Assembly: GCF_030272615.1 (NCBI RefSeq) | Contig: NC_081406.1 | Location: 479,352,900 to 479,416,899 of the forward strand | Length of the DNA: 64,000 nucleotides | DNA from: Cryptomeria japonica | Taxonomy: Eukaryota; Streptophyta; Pinopsida; Cupressales; Cupressaceae | Direction of reading: 5' to 3' | Shown: positions 34,231 through 46,327 of the stretch, one piece after another | Layout: every line of letters starts with the position of its first letter | How positions within the stretch are numbered: position 1 is the stretch's first letter | Translations under genes and position numbers: made by a program | Notes under the pieces: generated by a model | The model's database searches: none | Told to the model about the DNA's origin: nothing | What the model saw: only the letters and a program-made list of their open reading frames with translations

Positions 34231-36055
34231 ATGCAATAATTTTCCCTTTGATGGCTTTCCTATCGATATATTCAATGTTGAATTCACTTAGGATCATTAC
34301 CCATTTGGCCAACCTTCCAGTTAGTGCAGATCTGCTTAAAAGGTACTTGAGTGGTTCAAATTTTGCAATGAGCTAGATCTTGTGATTGTTCATGTAGTGT
34401 CTTAACTTTTGGGAGGCAAAGACCACTGCTAGGTATGCATGTTCAATAGTAGTGTAATTCAATTCATAACCTACAAGGGTTCTAATAATGTAGTATACTG
34501 CTCATTCCTTCCCTTGATCATCATGTTGTGCTAAAAGGGAACCCAAAACTGAGTTGGTAGCTGATATATACAAGAGTAATGGTCTTCCATGGAGTGGTGG
34601 TATCAAAACTATTGTTGTCAATAGATAGTCTTTCAAAGCTTAAAATGCCTCTTGGCATTGTTTTTGCCATTTGAATGTAACACCTTTCTTTAAAAGGTAT
34701 TGAAATGGATGGCACTTATCTGCCAATTGTGCAATGAAGCACCAAATGGATTGAAGCTGACCTTGTAGACTTCTGAGTTGTTAAGTGTTGTTGGTGTTGG
34801 CATTTCTAGGATGGCTTTCACCTTTGTAGGATCTACCTCTATCCCTCTATTTGATACTATTAACCCTAACAACTTTCCAATTGTTACACCAAACACACAC
34901 TTCTTTGGATTCAATTTTACCTTGTATTGTTCCAATCTGTTGAATACTTTTTCCAAGACCTCTAAATGATTTGCTCTAGTTTGTGATTTTTCTGGGATAT
35001 CATCGACATAGTCTTCTATGAAATGATGTATCATATCATGAAACAATTTGGTCATATCTCTTTGATATGTTGCTCTTGCATTTTTTAGACCAAAGGGCAT
35101 TACATTCCAGCAATAGGTACCCCAAGGACAAGTGAATGCTATTTTAGCTTGGTCCTCTAGTGCTATTCTAATTTGATTATAACCAAAAAAAACCATCCAT
35201 AAGTGATAGAATTTCATTCCCTATTGTAAGGTCTACAATCATATCAATATTTGGGAGACAAAAATCATCTTTAGAATAGGCCTTGTTAAGATCCCTGAAA
35301 TTTATATAGATCTGGATGCCCCCAGAGTGTTTAGTCACTAGGACTAAATTGGAATTCCACTCTACATAATCGATAAGTCTGATGAATCCCACATCTAATA
35401 GTTTTTGCAATTTGATCTTGACTAGTAATGCTATATGATGATGCATTTTTCTCAATTTTTTCTTGTATGGCTTTACTCCTGGTAGGAGAGGTAAGTGATG
35501 CAAAACCAACTCGAGGTCCAATCTTGGCATATCTACATAAGACCATGCAAATTTGATAGGTCTTTGCTTGAAGAAGTTGATGAAGTTTTCTTTCTTCACA
35601 AGGTTTAGAGATTTTTCTAGATGAATCTTTTTTATAATTTTTGAATCTCTAATGTTGACTTCTTTTGTTTCCTCCATAAGAAGTGTTGACTGCTCTCTAC
35701 CAATGGGAAGATCATCCAGTATTCCTCTAGTAATTATTTTTGTCTCCTCATATTCATCTGGATTCGAGGATGAGCAGGCCTCACCAGAGTATGTTGTTAT
35801 ATCCAAGTCAATTGCAAATCTTTCCTTTTGATTTCCATAGGGAAACCCTTCTCTAACACCAAGGAATTCTGCAATAGCTTCATCATTCTCAAACCAGTCT
35901 AGATTTGGTGAGTCCTCTTGCCCCCAGTCAATTAGATGTGAATGTACAAGGGGTAAATGTTTTCTTTTTTCTAATGGATAATTATTTGAAACCATGCAAA
36001 CTTGGTTGTTCTGAACCTCTTTGTTTTTAGGATCGATGTAGATGGTTGCTACCAT
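34231..36055 (-). pseudogene. G2 reverse transcriptase with its RNase H, and the preceding linker
   Basis: From an ATG at 36055 there is an acidic linker (NLDWFENDEAIAEFLG, to about 35580). RT begins FAWSYVDMPRLDLEL near 35545 and shows GGIQIYINFRDLNKA, then AFTCPWGTYCWNVMPFGLKNA and DYVDDI near 35010, so the catalytic aspartates are kept. The conserved FMDGFxGYNQI motif is broken by a frameshift at an A/T homopolymer (35184-35191). The RT-linked RNase H follows with stops (34690-34240). I found no protease motif between the gag knuckle (36330) and the linker. Confidence 0.87.
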
Positions 36056-36239
36056 TGTCTCCCCTTCACTAATTGCATTGATTGTATAATTGTATGCAAC
36101 CTTGGTGTAGTTGGTTGTATTATCCTATCCTTTTGATGTAGATGATTCTCCTTTGTTATGCTTCACAAAAGGATCTTTTTATATGATATGTGTCTAGTTT
36201 GATGATCCTTTATCTATTTCTATTGTTACATCACCTTGA

Positions 36240-38123
36240 TCTATTAGGTCCTAGATGAGATTCTTGAGCTTGTAACAACTAGATGTTTTGTGTCCTTTGG
36301 AGTGATTTTAATCACAAAAATCATTGTCATTCCACCAAGCTGGTTTGAATGGGCCTGATTCATTTGGTCTTGCTTCTGGCAAGGTGATTATGCTTGTTTG
36401 TATCAGCTTCTTTAGAGAAGCATCAATAGGTTCCCCCAAAGGTGTGAAATTCTTCTTTGGTGCCGTATTTCTTGGAGGTCTAACTACATTAGATTGGACT
36501 ACATTGGTAGTGGTTGTAGTTACATTATTTTCTTGTGACTAATTCACATTTTGGTTTGGTCCTTGTAATGATAGTGTGGGTTGAGCCCTATTGACCACTC
36601 TTCCATCAATCAAACCATAATTTGTAATGTTTCTATTTCTTGACCAAAATTTGGGTTTATCTGTACTTGCATTGTTTGGTGCTCTTGCATCTTTACTATT
36701 TTTAAAGGTACCTTGTTCCAACAATCCCTTCCAATATTTGAGACCTTTTTTCTGTGATATCCTTGAACGTATCAAAATATTGCATTTGCAAAGGATATTT
36801 GACTAGTGGAAGGATATTCTCGCTAAATATGTCCACTTGTTTTGCCTCTAGTATATTGCTTGGATACTTTCTACACAATGCCCTCCATCTTTGCAAGAAC
36901 TTAGAAAAGGTCTTTGTTTCATTCTACTTCTTGGTGCACAAATCTATCAGGCTCACTGGATTATCTATATTATGAGATAAGTTTGAGATAAGCAACTCTC
37001 CTAGCTCTCCCCATGAAGTAATTTTAGGAGGTAGATGTGAGAACCATTCTAGTGCAGGCCCTCTAAGACTCTTAGGAAATAGTCTTAGTAGATACGTGTC
37101 TTCGTGTGCCACTTCTATGCAAGATGTGAAAAATTCTCTTATATAATCTCTTGGATCACCCTTTCCTTTGTATTTATCAAACTTAGGTGTCTCAAAGTGT
37201 GGAGGAGAGGGTGGCATATATAGAGATCTATCATAGGGATAAGGCCTGAGATCTTCCAATGTGTATCTTTTCTTGTCCTTGCTTGCTTGCATGCTCACCA
37301 TTTGTTTTTCCAAGTTTTGAACTTGTTGAGCCAAAACTTCTATTTGTGTCAAGGATATGCCTGATGCATATGTGTTTTAAATATATGGTGAAGAGATGGT
37401 GTATACCAGTATTGTTGAAGATGCTTGACTTTGCATTGTATGGAAACCATAACTAGGTGTTGTGAAGTAGGTAAACTGAGGCATTTTGTTAGCTTGAGTA
37501 GACCTGAAGAGATTGGTATGTCCATGTTGTATTCCCTTGGCTACTAGTTGCAAATCCTGTTGATACTAATGTATTTTCTTGTGGAGTACTAATGGCTTGT
37601 GAGTTGAACATGCAAATTTATTGGAACCTTGTTGAAGTAACCCCTGATATTGGTGCTTAACTTATAGTTGTTTGTGTTGTGTTTAACTACATTGAAGCCA
37701 TTTGTATGCTTGGAGAAACACTTTGTGTAGAAGTTTTTATTGTAGATGTATTGGACATCTGTGTCACATTTAGGTTCAATGTCACTCCTTGTGGCATTAT
37801 TATGGAGATGTCAAAATCAAGAGGCCACTTTGCTCCATTTTGAATTAAGAGAGATAGATACTTGTCTCTATTGTTGTTGATAGGGAATTGATTGACATTA
37901 AGACTCGAGGGTCTTGTTGAGCTACCTCTATTTCCTCTTGTGTTAACCTTGTTTGCAGTTCCTCTATTATTGGTAATCTATTGGGATCTATTGGTATCAA
38001 AGCCCTATTTCTTGATTGAGAACTTGAGCTTCCAGATATGTTCATGTTCCAAGTTGGGTTATAGTATGGGTCATTGTTTGGATCCATCTGAATTTTTGCC
38101 TTTTTTGATCTTGTTACTGTCAT
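36240..38123 (-). pseudogene. G2 gag
   Basis: The start at 38123 (MTVTRSKKAKIQ) is the first ATG after the leader. The N-terminal part is Ser/Asn/Gln-rich. A damaged Ser/Thr-rich stretch follows (37844-37353), then the capsid region at 37352-36790 (KFDKYKGKGDPRDYIREFF, GPALEWFSHLP, FLQRWRALCRKYP). The end holds a knuckle-like block with KTSSCYKLKNLI near 36300-36240. Stops at 37845 and 36924 and frameshifts break it. Confidence 0.85.
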
Positions 38124-40718
38124 GTGATCTTGACACTCTATGACTCACTATGATCTTCTAAATGCAAATGGTAGATTGATATGGATGCAAGACTTATGAC
38201 TTAACTATGTATGCAATCTATGAATGGTGATACCCTACTAAGATTATTGTCGAGGAATGTTTGCCATAAGTTTTTTGACAAATTGTCAAAATTATTCTTG
38301 GTCTCTTTGTTCCTTGATTTATTTTGCTAACTTTGTATCAAGGCAGATAAATTTATGGATTTCATTGTTTATGACTACTTCTACTTCTTCATATTATGGG
38401 AGATAAATTCTTACTTCCCAAGCGAGGTTGTCCAAACCATCAACTATCTCTAATATATCATTGTATGGTCCAAGATTGGGTTGTTCAAATCAAAAATCAT
38501 TGTCTCCTTTTAGACCAATGCAAAGGACATGTTCTTGAGACTTTTATGATGAAAATAACTATGATGAATGAAATCTATGCAAACTGATTTGGGCACTAAG
38601 ATATGCAATGTAAGGACTCTATCCTAAGAAGAGTGTGAATGATGGACTTTTACTCTCCTAATTGTGAAGATTTATGCAAGATGTGGATGAAAAACTTAAA
38701 TTATAAATTTCCTATATGTGTGAGGACCTATGATCACATGAAGCAACATTTTCTTCCATATTCTTGAATGTTGGCCAAATTTGTTGAACTTGTTGGATGT
38801 AAATACTTGGTTGTTCTCTTGAATTTTAGACCCTTGATTGTTGCGTGGAGAAAATTTTGATGTTGGTATATAAAACTTGGTTGTTCTCTTGAATTTTTGG
38901 CTCTTGAGTGTTGAGTTGAGAAACTTTTGATTGATGTTGATATGAAAAACTTGGTTGAGATTCCACTTTGAAATGTTTGATCATGTAGCAAAGACACAAC
39001 TGACACATAAAAAGGAATAATAACATAGAAAGAATACTTTTTTAAGGAACTTTTTCAATTTCCCATGAATGTTGGAGTCTTTTTCAAAATCTCATTTTGT
39101 TTTTGTTGTAATTGGTCAGTTGATTGCACAACAAGAAGATTCTCTTAAGGTCAAAAGGTCACAAATATTACCACAACCCACATCTTGATACCCCGTCATC
39201 TCAAAAATCCCTGTCACACCCTAAGGTGTGCCTATTTTTTGCCTTTGTCCAAAAATTAAACCAAAGAGGATCACTCCTCAATTGGCTCATTATCCTGGGA
39301 GATATATGGTGAGTGTCTTGGGGGTAGATTCTTCCCCACCCTTGCACTATGAAATTAAAGTGTCTGGTTACTGAATCGGGTGGGCTTCTAATTTCTAAGG
39401 TGTTTAATCAGGATTACGTTTGAGTGGGCATAGATCCGGCAAATTTAATCGTCGCTATGCCATTACAGCACTCGTTGCTTACAATTTTCATTGCAAACAC
39501 ATTTATTTTATAGTGGTTCAGAATACTTGGCATTAGCCATTACCACTTTAGGTCGTTCTCCTTTCACCGACCTTAATGGCACCCTAAGGTCAACTTGGGA
39601 GGGAAGGCCTTCTAAAGGTTTTAATACATGAAATTGAAAGAAAGCATAAAAGAGGTGGGTCTAGCTTTTTGCTCACATAGAAAAGAGGAGAGCATATACC
39701 TATCACCTCACAAACACAAAGAACAACAATTATTTTTAACCTTCATCATTAAATTTTCTAACTATTCGAGATGTTGCTCCAAAATACATGGTGTTAATTT
39801 TAACCAATACTGTAATGGTGGGATTCGTGTTGTTCTTTTTGAAAGCACCAAAATGTAATCTTTGTCTTAACTACCCCTACAAAGAAATCAAACATTGTTA
39901 GCACATGGTGGGCTCTCCAACCTAATTTTTCTTCTTGGTTACAACTTTTTTGTTTGTAGAAACAAAAAGAAATTTGATAGAAAATGACAGAAAAATCAAA
40001 ACAAAATCTATCTAACCTATCCTAGTAAATGTGAATTAACCTCTATGCAATTATGAACTACTATCTAATCAAATGCAAATTGACATAATAACAATTGTGA
40101 ATTTCTGTTTACACAAGTGAAATTAGTATCAAGTCAATTGCACATTAGTTAAAACCTACAACTTTGAAAAAAAATTAAACAGTAGAAAAAGATAGGAGAG
40201 AAGTTTTTGCTTTTAATGAAGTCATTCCAGATGAGGTTACCCATTACTGTGATATCATCATAAATGTTAAATTTTTCTAAGATTTTGTTTATGGTTTGAT
40301 GATATGAAACCATTGTCTCTCTCTCTTCAAATTCTCAAAATTGTCTTTCTACTTTGATAAGCCTTTGATAGGCTTTTAGCTATCTTATGTGTTGTTTCCT
40401 CCTCCTTGCACCTGAAATTTTGAAATTTACCTTGCCTGTCATGGAGTTAGAAACATTTCATGTCTAAAAATGAACTTTTCCAAAATCATGAAGGATTGTT
40501 GGGTTAATCTTGCAAATGGATTTAAAGCCAAAATGACATAAAAAATAAAATTTTGGGTTAAGCCTGCAATTGCGCATTAGTTTAAGCAATTGCGAATCAG
40601 AACGATGTCAAATGCAAATTAAAATGACATTAATTGTGAATTTCTATGATGGCAATTATGCACTCCATTTTTTGTACGGACCTGCAAATCATAAAATCAG
40701 ATCAGGAGGCGGGTTATT
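38124..40718 (-). other. G2 leader
   Basis: This 2.6 kb non-coding leader lies between primer site and gag. The segment 39370-39620, read in element sense, matches the G3 leader around 44205-44320: both contain AATGGCTAATGCCAAGTA, an ACCACTATAAAATAAATGTG-like block and ATGACCTAA or ACGACCTAA. A TTGAATTTTxGxCxCTTGA.TGTTG repeat occurs twice near 38818-38935. No gene is supported. Confidence 0.6.
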
Positions 40719-40734
40719 CATGTCGGGTTCACCA
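40719..40734 (-). other. G2 primer-binding site, tRNA-Trp type
   Basis: In element sense TGGTGAACCCGACATG follows the LTR end by two bases and matches the G1 site over 13 bases. Confidence 0.75.
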
Positions 40735-40736
40735 AT

Positions 40737-42432
40737 TGTACTCATGCTTGAATATCATTAAAATTAAATCTGATTAGGGGGTAAAGATGATCACAAATCT
40801 TTAACTAATCAAATAAAATCAAACATAAACCAATAAAATTAACAAAAGATAAGAATAAATTCAAGTAAATGAAACTCCCTCATCCTGCATTGTGACTTCC
40901 ATTGTTCTTCTTTGAAATTGCATGGGTGGCTCTCAGGCATTGCATTGAAATTCCTGCATAAGATTGGCAATCACTTTGAAGAGTGTGATCTAGACTGATT
41001 TATCAAAATGATGTTTTTTATATAGATTTTCAACACAGAAGCGATGAGAATTTGAAATCAAGTCCTGATTGATAGTCAATTAATTTAGATTGATCAGTGA
41101 ACTCATCTTGATTGATTTGTTAACTCAATAGATTCGTCTGTTAACAGAGTTGATTGGAGAGTGAACTCAATTGATTAACTAGTAGATTGAATAGACTAGC
41201 TAGTTGACTAAATAGATGGATTAGATGACTGAATGGATTGGAGAGATAAGTGGATTGATTGACTAGTCAAAAAAAGTTGATTTGGAGTAAAAAGGGGTGA
41301 TTGAAGAGTTAACCGAGTTAACTGATTAGTCAATTGATTTGATCAATCATTTATGATTTCAACATGTGTTGTAGGATTTTGAAATTGAATTTGATTTTAC
41401 TTTTCAATTTGGATTTTTGAATGCTGAAATGCGCATGAAATTAACTAAAATGTGATGAAATGCGGATTTGGGGAAATGTGAATTTGATGATTTTGAATTA
41501 GATGAAATTAATTGAAATGAATTGAAATTTGAATTTGGGGTAATGTGAAATGAAATTAGATGAAATTAATTGGAATTAGAATTTGGGGATTTGGAGGAAT
41601 AAGCCAATTAATTAATTTAAATAATCTAAATAAAATTATTTAGACATTAGAGATATGATTAATTAAATAATAAAGATTATTTAATTAAGGAATAAATCAT
41701 AATTAATTAAATAATTAATATTTGAGATAAGGGTTAACAGATTAATTAATTAAGGAATAGAAATTTGATAATTATAAATGTTGAAGAATGATGATTGAGT
41801 TAGTTTAGAAGAATAAATAGCTTAATTAAATAATTATTTAATTAATTAGAACGAATAATTAGTACATGATGAAAAAGACATTTTTCAGTGCCTACAGGGT
41901 ATACATGTCAGATAGGATGAAAATGTGGGTGAGGGATAAGAGGGAAATATGGAAGAGGAAAAAGTTGGATTTCCCTTGTCAAAGGTAGAGGAAGGATAAG
42001 GAATGGAATATGGATTGGGATTGGATATAATGTGTTGATGTGAAATGGATGGGGATATGGTAGATGGATGCAAGGTTATGGAATTGACTTGGTAAGTGGG
42101 ATGGGATGGGAGACATGAATAGGTGGAAGTTGGATTACTTTGAGGCATGCATGACCTAGATGGGCATGATTGATAGGGTGATCCTTAAACTTCCATGACT
42201 CTATCTTCAAACCAACCCATGATGTTTGAATGTGGATTTTGGGAAGATAAAATTTTCTTTTGTGAGCATATGTAGACTATGAAAGGGTAACCTCAAGATG
42301 ACAAATATGAAAATAAAATTGAGATGATATGGATCAAAGTGATCAAGAGACAATGGCATGATGCAAGATGAAAAGTGAGGATTAGGACCTAGAAACTTTG
42401 GATTTGATTTGGGATTGATTTGATATGATTAG
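40737..42432 (-). repeat. G2 5' LTR, inner part
   Basis: On the plus strand it starts TGTACTCATGC next to the primer site and runs to the G3 insertion; it resumes at 58676-58985 and its outer end lies beyond C4. It contains degenerate GATTGATTAACTAG-like repeats (41070-41350) and ATTAATTAA-rich sequence (41590-41870). The LTR is therefore at least 2 kb long. An 87-codon open frame at 41885-42148 has no recognisable domain. Confidence 0.75.
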
Positions 42433-43458
42433 TGTATACACCTAAAAATGGTCTGAAGATAATTAATTAAATAAGAAATTATTTAATTAATCCTCCTTCC
42501 CAATTTAATTGAATTCACTAAGCAATTTGATTAAATCCTTCTTTTTCATCTACTTATTAATAAATCTAAGGATTTATTAAATAGGTTCATTTCATTTCAT
42601 CCCCTTTAATTAATTAATTCAAATTAATTAATTCTCTCCATCAAAATCATTTCTTCTAAACCCCTAATTAATTAAAACAAATCAATTATGAGTTGTTGAG
42701 ATTAATTAGCCTTTTCCTATTATTTGAATTTTTAAATTCAAATTCTCCTAACTTCTACCACTCCTAAACCTAACCATTCCTAAACCTAACCCATTATACC
42801 TACCACCATGTCCCCTTTCATCCAACATCTTCTAGAACCTTTGTGACACTTGTCACTAAGTGTTCCCATTCATCCAACCCTTCTAGAAGCCTCTTGACAC
42901 TTGTCACCATAGAGATGACAGATGTTCCCTTTAATCCAACCCCCTTTGCCAACCTCCTCCAATTTAACCATTGATATCTTTAGATCAATCTTGAACTTTG
43001 ATTCCTGCGACATCACCCCTAGCCTTGGAAAATCCTATAAATAGACCTCATTTTGAGCAATATGGATCCCATCTCATTTTCATCTTATGCATTATTATTA
43101 TAGGCATCTAGCTTCTAGTTTATCATTCTTAGCAATGTTATCATGCTTAATTTTAGCTTAATTGCATCTTCATTCTAGCTTATTTTCTAGATCAATCATG
43201 AAATCATATAGCTTAATCATGATATTCTTGCTAGATCATGCATTTTCATCCATCAAATCCTCCATCTAAGTGTAGTCAAGTCACTGGAGTATGTATAATC
43301 AGATTTGAGAGCATTTTTCATACTCGCATTTACTAGGAGGCAATAAGTCGATTAGCTAGAGTTTTGTCTTTCATTGTTTCAATTTTCTAACCATGCTTGT
43401 AATGATTTATTGAGTGCATTGTGGTTGTAGGTACATGTACACTTCACAGAGAATGACA
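42433..43458 (+). repeat. G3 5' LTR
   Basis: It matches 57664-58675 almost base for base: two differences in the first 64 bases, plus a 14-base length difference in the ATTAATTAA-rich part near 42605-42625. TATAAATAG at about 43037 is a plausible TATA box. Confidence 0.93.
43036..43045 (+). promoter_or_regulatory. Candidate TATA box in G3 LTR
   Basis: CTATAAATAG in the LTR matches the plant TATA consensus and recurs at the same place in the 3' LTR (58252-58261). Use as a promoter is inference. Confidence 0.5.
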
Positions 43459-43461
43459 TTT

Positions 43462-43480
43462 TGGCACCCACCGTGGGGCC
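43462..43480 (+). other. G3 primer-binding site, tRNA-Lys type
   Basis: TGGCACCCACCGTGGGGCC follows the LTR. It matches the complement of plant tRNA-Lys (CUU), as I recall it, except one transition. It differs from the Trp-type site of G1, G2 and Gy. Confidence 0.75.
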
Positions 43481-45213
43481 AGAATCATCTCTTTTGGCCT
43501 CTTAATCTTCAGCAAACATCTTCTTTGTCCGGCTCTGGTGCAGAAATTTGTACGAGTTGCCTTTTTCGCTCATACAAACTTCCTTTCAATCTAGGATGAC
43601 ACCTCATCCTGACTCATGCTAGGTATAAATCTATGTTGTATGAGTTTTTATGTTGCAAATTCTTTACTCATGCTAAGTATAAATCTGTGTCGTATGAGTT
43701 TATTTCTTGCAAATTCTTACTCGTAATAGCTCAATCCTGTGTTGTACGAGCCTGTTTTGGATACTATACAAAATCTAAAGTTATGTCGTATGAGTCTCTA
43801 GCTCTGTGATTTTTAACAAACTACATTTTAGATTTTTCTGATTATAATCTGAAATTTTTTAACACTAACTCTGATCTGTTTATAAGATGTTTGCAGCCTA
43901 ACTCTTTTCTGCAGGACGCTTGTTAAAGATACACTTGTCAAAGACAAATTCAAAACACAATCATAACTACTAATGGATCTATTTTGCAGGTTGCCTAAGG
44001 ATTCAACAAAAACTTTGTGTATTCTTTAAGATTTTTAGGCATGCATCAATTTGGGCTAAAAATGAACAACCATGCATTTCATGTCTTTGATGATAGGCGA
44101 GTATACTCTCACCTTTCTTAGGTGATCCGAAAGATAGACTCATCCTCTTACTTTCATTAGTGCATCTCTTTAGCAAGCCTGCCCTCCCGAGGAGTTATTA
44201 ATTCTTAGCCCTTAAGGCCGGTGAGAGGGGAATGACCTAAGTGGGAATGGCTAATGCCAAGTAATCCAACCCACTATAAAATAAATGTGTTTTTGATGAA
44301 AATAAAAGAAATGGCAATGCTCAGGAATAGCTCTCCTCTATACCTTAAGGTATATCAAACCTTGGTTTTCAAGGCTGGGAGACCTCTTAATTGAGTTTAT
44401 ACCCCGACGTGCCAAATGAATCCCTTACTAGTGCCAGTTAAAATAGAAGCTACCCAATTCACCTCCGTAAGGGTGATAATCTTTGTGCAAGAGAGATAGT
44501 AACTCTCCCAAGACACTTTCCATATTGTTCCCCCATTAGCATTTGGAGTCAGATAATACAGCGTTGAGAATCCATTGTGTGAGACTCAGCGACCGTATTC
44601 TGATTAGCTATTGGGTGTGTACCTAAGTCAGCAAGCAAAGGTTTTCATTCTCAGCCAGCTTCCTTAGGGTTTATCTTGATTGGAGTCATTTATCACATCA
44701 TGTGTTTGTTGTGTATTCATCCCTAAATGAGAAAATCAGACACCTAAAAAACTGGAGAACAATTACAAAACATCATCCAAATTCAAAGATCAAAATCAGC
44801 AAAACAAACACTTTTTACCATTCTCTACAACCTGTCGTATGAGCTTTAATTCTCTTTAGAATGAGTCATAATCTTTGTCAAATGAGTTAACCTGCATAAA
44901 ATCATTTGCCATATTATCTTCTATCTTGTGTCGTACGAGATAAGTGTTTTGTCGTATGGTCTATAATACCAAGTCGTACGAGTTGTTGCTATTTATATGA
45001 AAAACTTTGTTCTGTCGTATGCCTCTATATCTTGTGTCATCCTAAGTTGAATCTTATGTTGTATGAAACTCTACATTTATCAGTCCAGTGCTATGTCCTG
45101 CATGCCTGTTTCAGATTTATCATTTCTACCTGATCAATTTGTAGTAAACATAAACACCTATTATCTGTCAATCCATGCTTAGATTGTCTACTTGGTTTGC
45201 TTGGTCAAGTTAT
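43481..45213 (+). other. G3 leader with a dispersed 11-base motif
   Basis: Non-coding leader. TGTCGTAYGAG and close variants occur about 12 times, for example at 43633, 43687, 43737, 43783, 44833, 44928, 44948, 44971, 45013 and 45056, unevenly spaced in two clusters. The middle (about 44205-44320) is the block shared with the G2 leader. The leader continues at 51905 after C2. Confidence 0.65.
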
Positions 45214-46271
45214 TGTTGGTATTTTGGTATGGTTTTGTAATTGATGTCAACACCTACTAAATACACCTACTTTGGAGATCCAGCAACATACACCGACAAG
45301 CAGTAAACTGTGCAATAGTTACTGGTATATGGTTCACCGGCAGGATATATTGTTCATCGGCACCTGGAATGATATGGAAGACACTTGGTAATGTCAAAGA
45401 CATCATGTGGATACTTTATTTTGAAGAAATAATCACTGGTATATTCATATTTGCATATTTGCTTTTACCGGCAAATAGGTCCAGGTTATCTAGGGTTACA
45501 CCAGCAGGTTTATCTTTTCCAGATCAGCATGGCACGCTATGGAGATGATTTATTATTGTTGTAAATGCATTAAGCTGACATGTTCAATCGATTATTGCAT
45601 CAGATATTATATTATTTGTAAAATGTTTTTATTGTAATATCTTGTAGAGCCGACCTACTAAAATTGGTCTTAGGGTATGGTATAAATGCAAGATCTTATT
45701 TGTAAGATCAAGTGTGGAATGCGAAAAAGAATTGTGTGAAGGTATATGAGAGATCAAGCAGAGGTATACATGAAGACATAATTTGAAAGTGAAGTTAGGT
45801 TTTTGTAGAAGCATATCGGCATTACACCAGTACTGAATCCAACATATGAAGATGCTATTTTGTGCAGTACATTCTTATTGGATTTAACCATCCATCTATA
45901 GTCAGTGTGACTCCCATTTGTGATTGAGCAATGAGCTCTAGGCTATTGGCCTTTCTGCATGTGCAGACCCCTCTTTGTACACTTACTATCTGCAGTAGTA
46001 TCATCTAATTCTGGGTAAGGTTTCCCACCGTGGTTTTTCCCCTTACAGGGTTTCCATGTACAAATATTGGTGTCATGTGTTGTGGATGACTTTATGTTTA
46101 TGTTTCATGCATTAATCCTTACTGGTATAGCAATCTACTGTTAACACTGTCTACCGGCATACTTAACTGGTTTACTGGTATTAAGCATTAAGTTGGTTAA
46201 TAAGTTTTTGGTTTGAATTTATTAGACAATTGATTCACCCCCCCCCTCTCAGTTGTCTCTGGGACCTAACA
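45214..46271 (+). repeat. C2 5' LTR
   Basis: It carries the copia LTR blocks: CTGCATGTGCAGACCCC near 45955, TTTCCCACCGTGGTTTTTCC near 46022, a GTTTCCATGTACAAAT block, and the terminal GATTCACCCCCCCC tract followed by CTCTCAGTTG. Confidence 0.92.
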
Positions 46272-46273
46272 AT

Positions 46274-46286
46274 TGGTATCAAAGCT
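46274..46286 (+). other. C2 primer-binding site, initiator-Met type
   Basis: TGGTATCAAAGCT matches the tRNA-iMet complement (TGGTATCAGAGC) with one transition. Confidence 0.88.
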
Positions 46287-46327
46287 TAGTCCTCTTTTGC
46301 AGAAGTTTAACAACTTGAGGAGATCCA

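Noticed and set aside
41885-42148. 87-codon Pro/Ser-rich minus-strand frame
   Set aside because: It lies in the G2 LTR and reflects simple-sequence composition; no motif.
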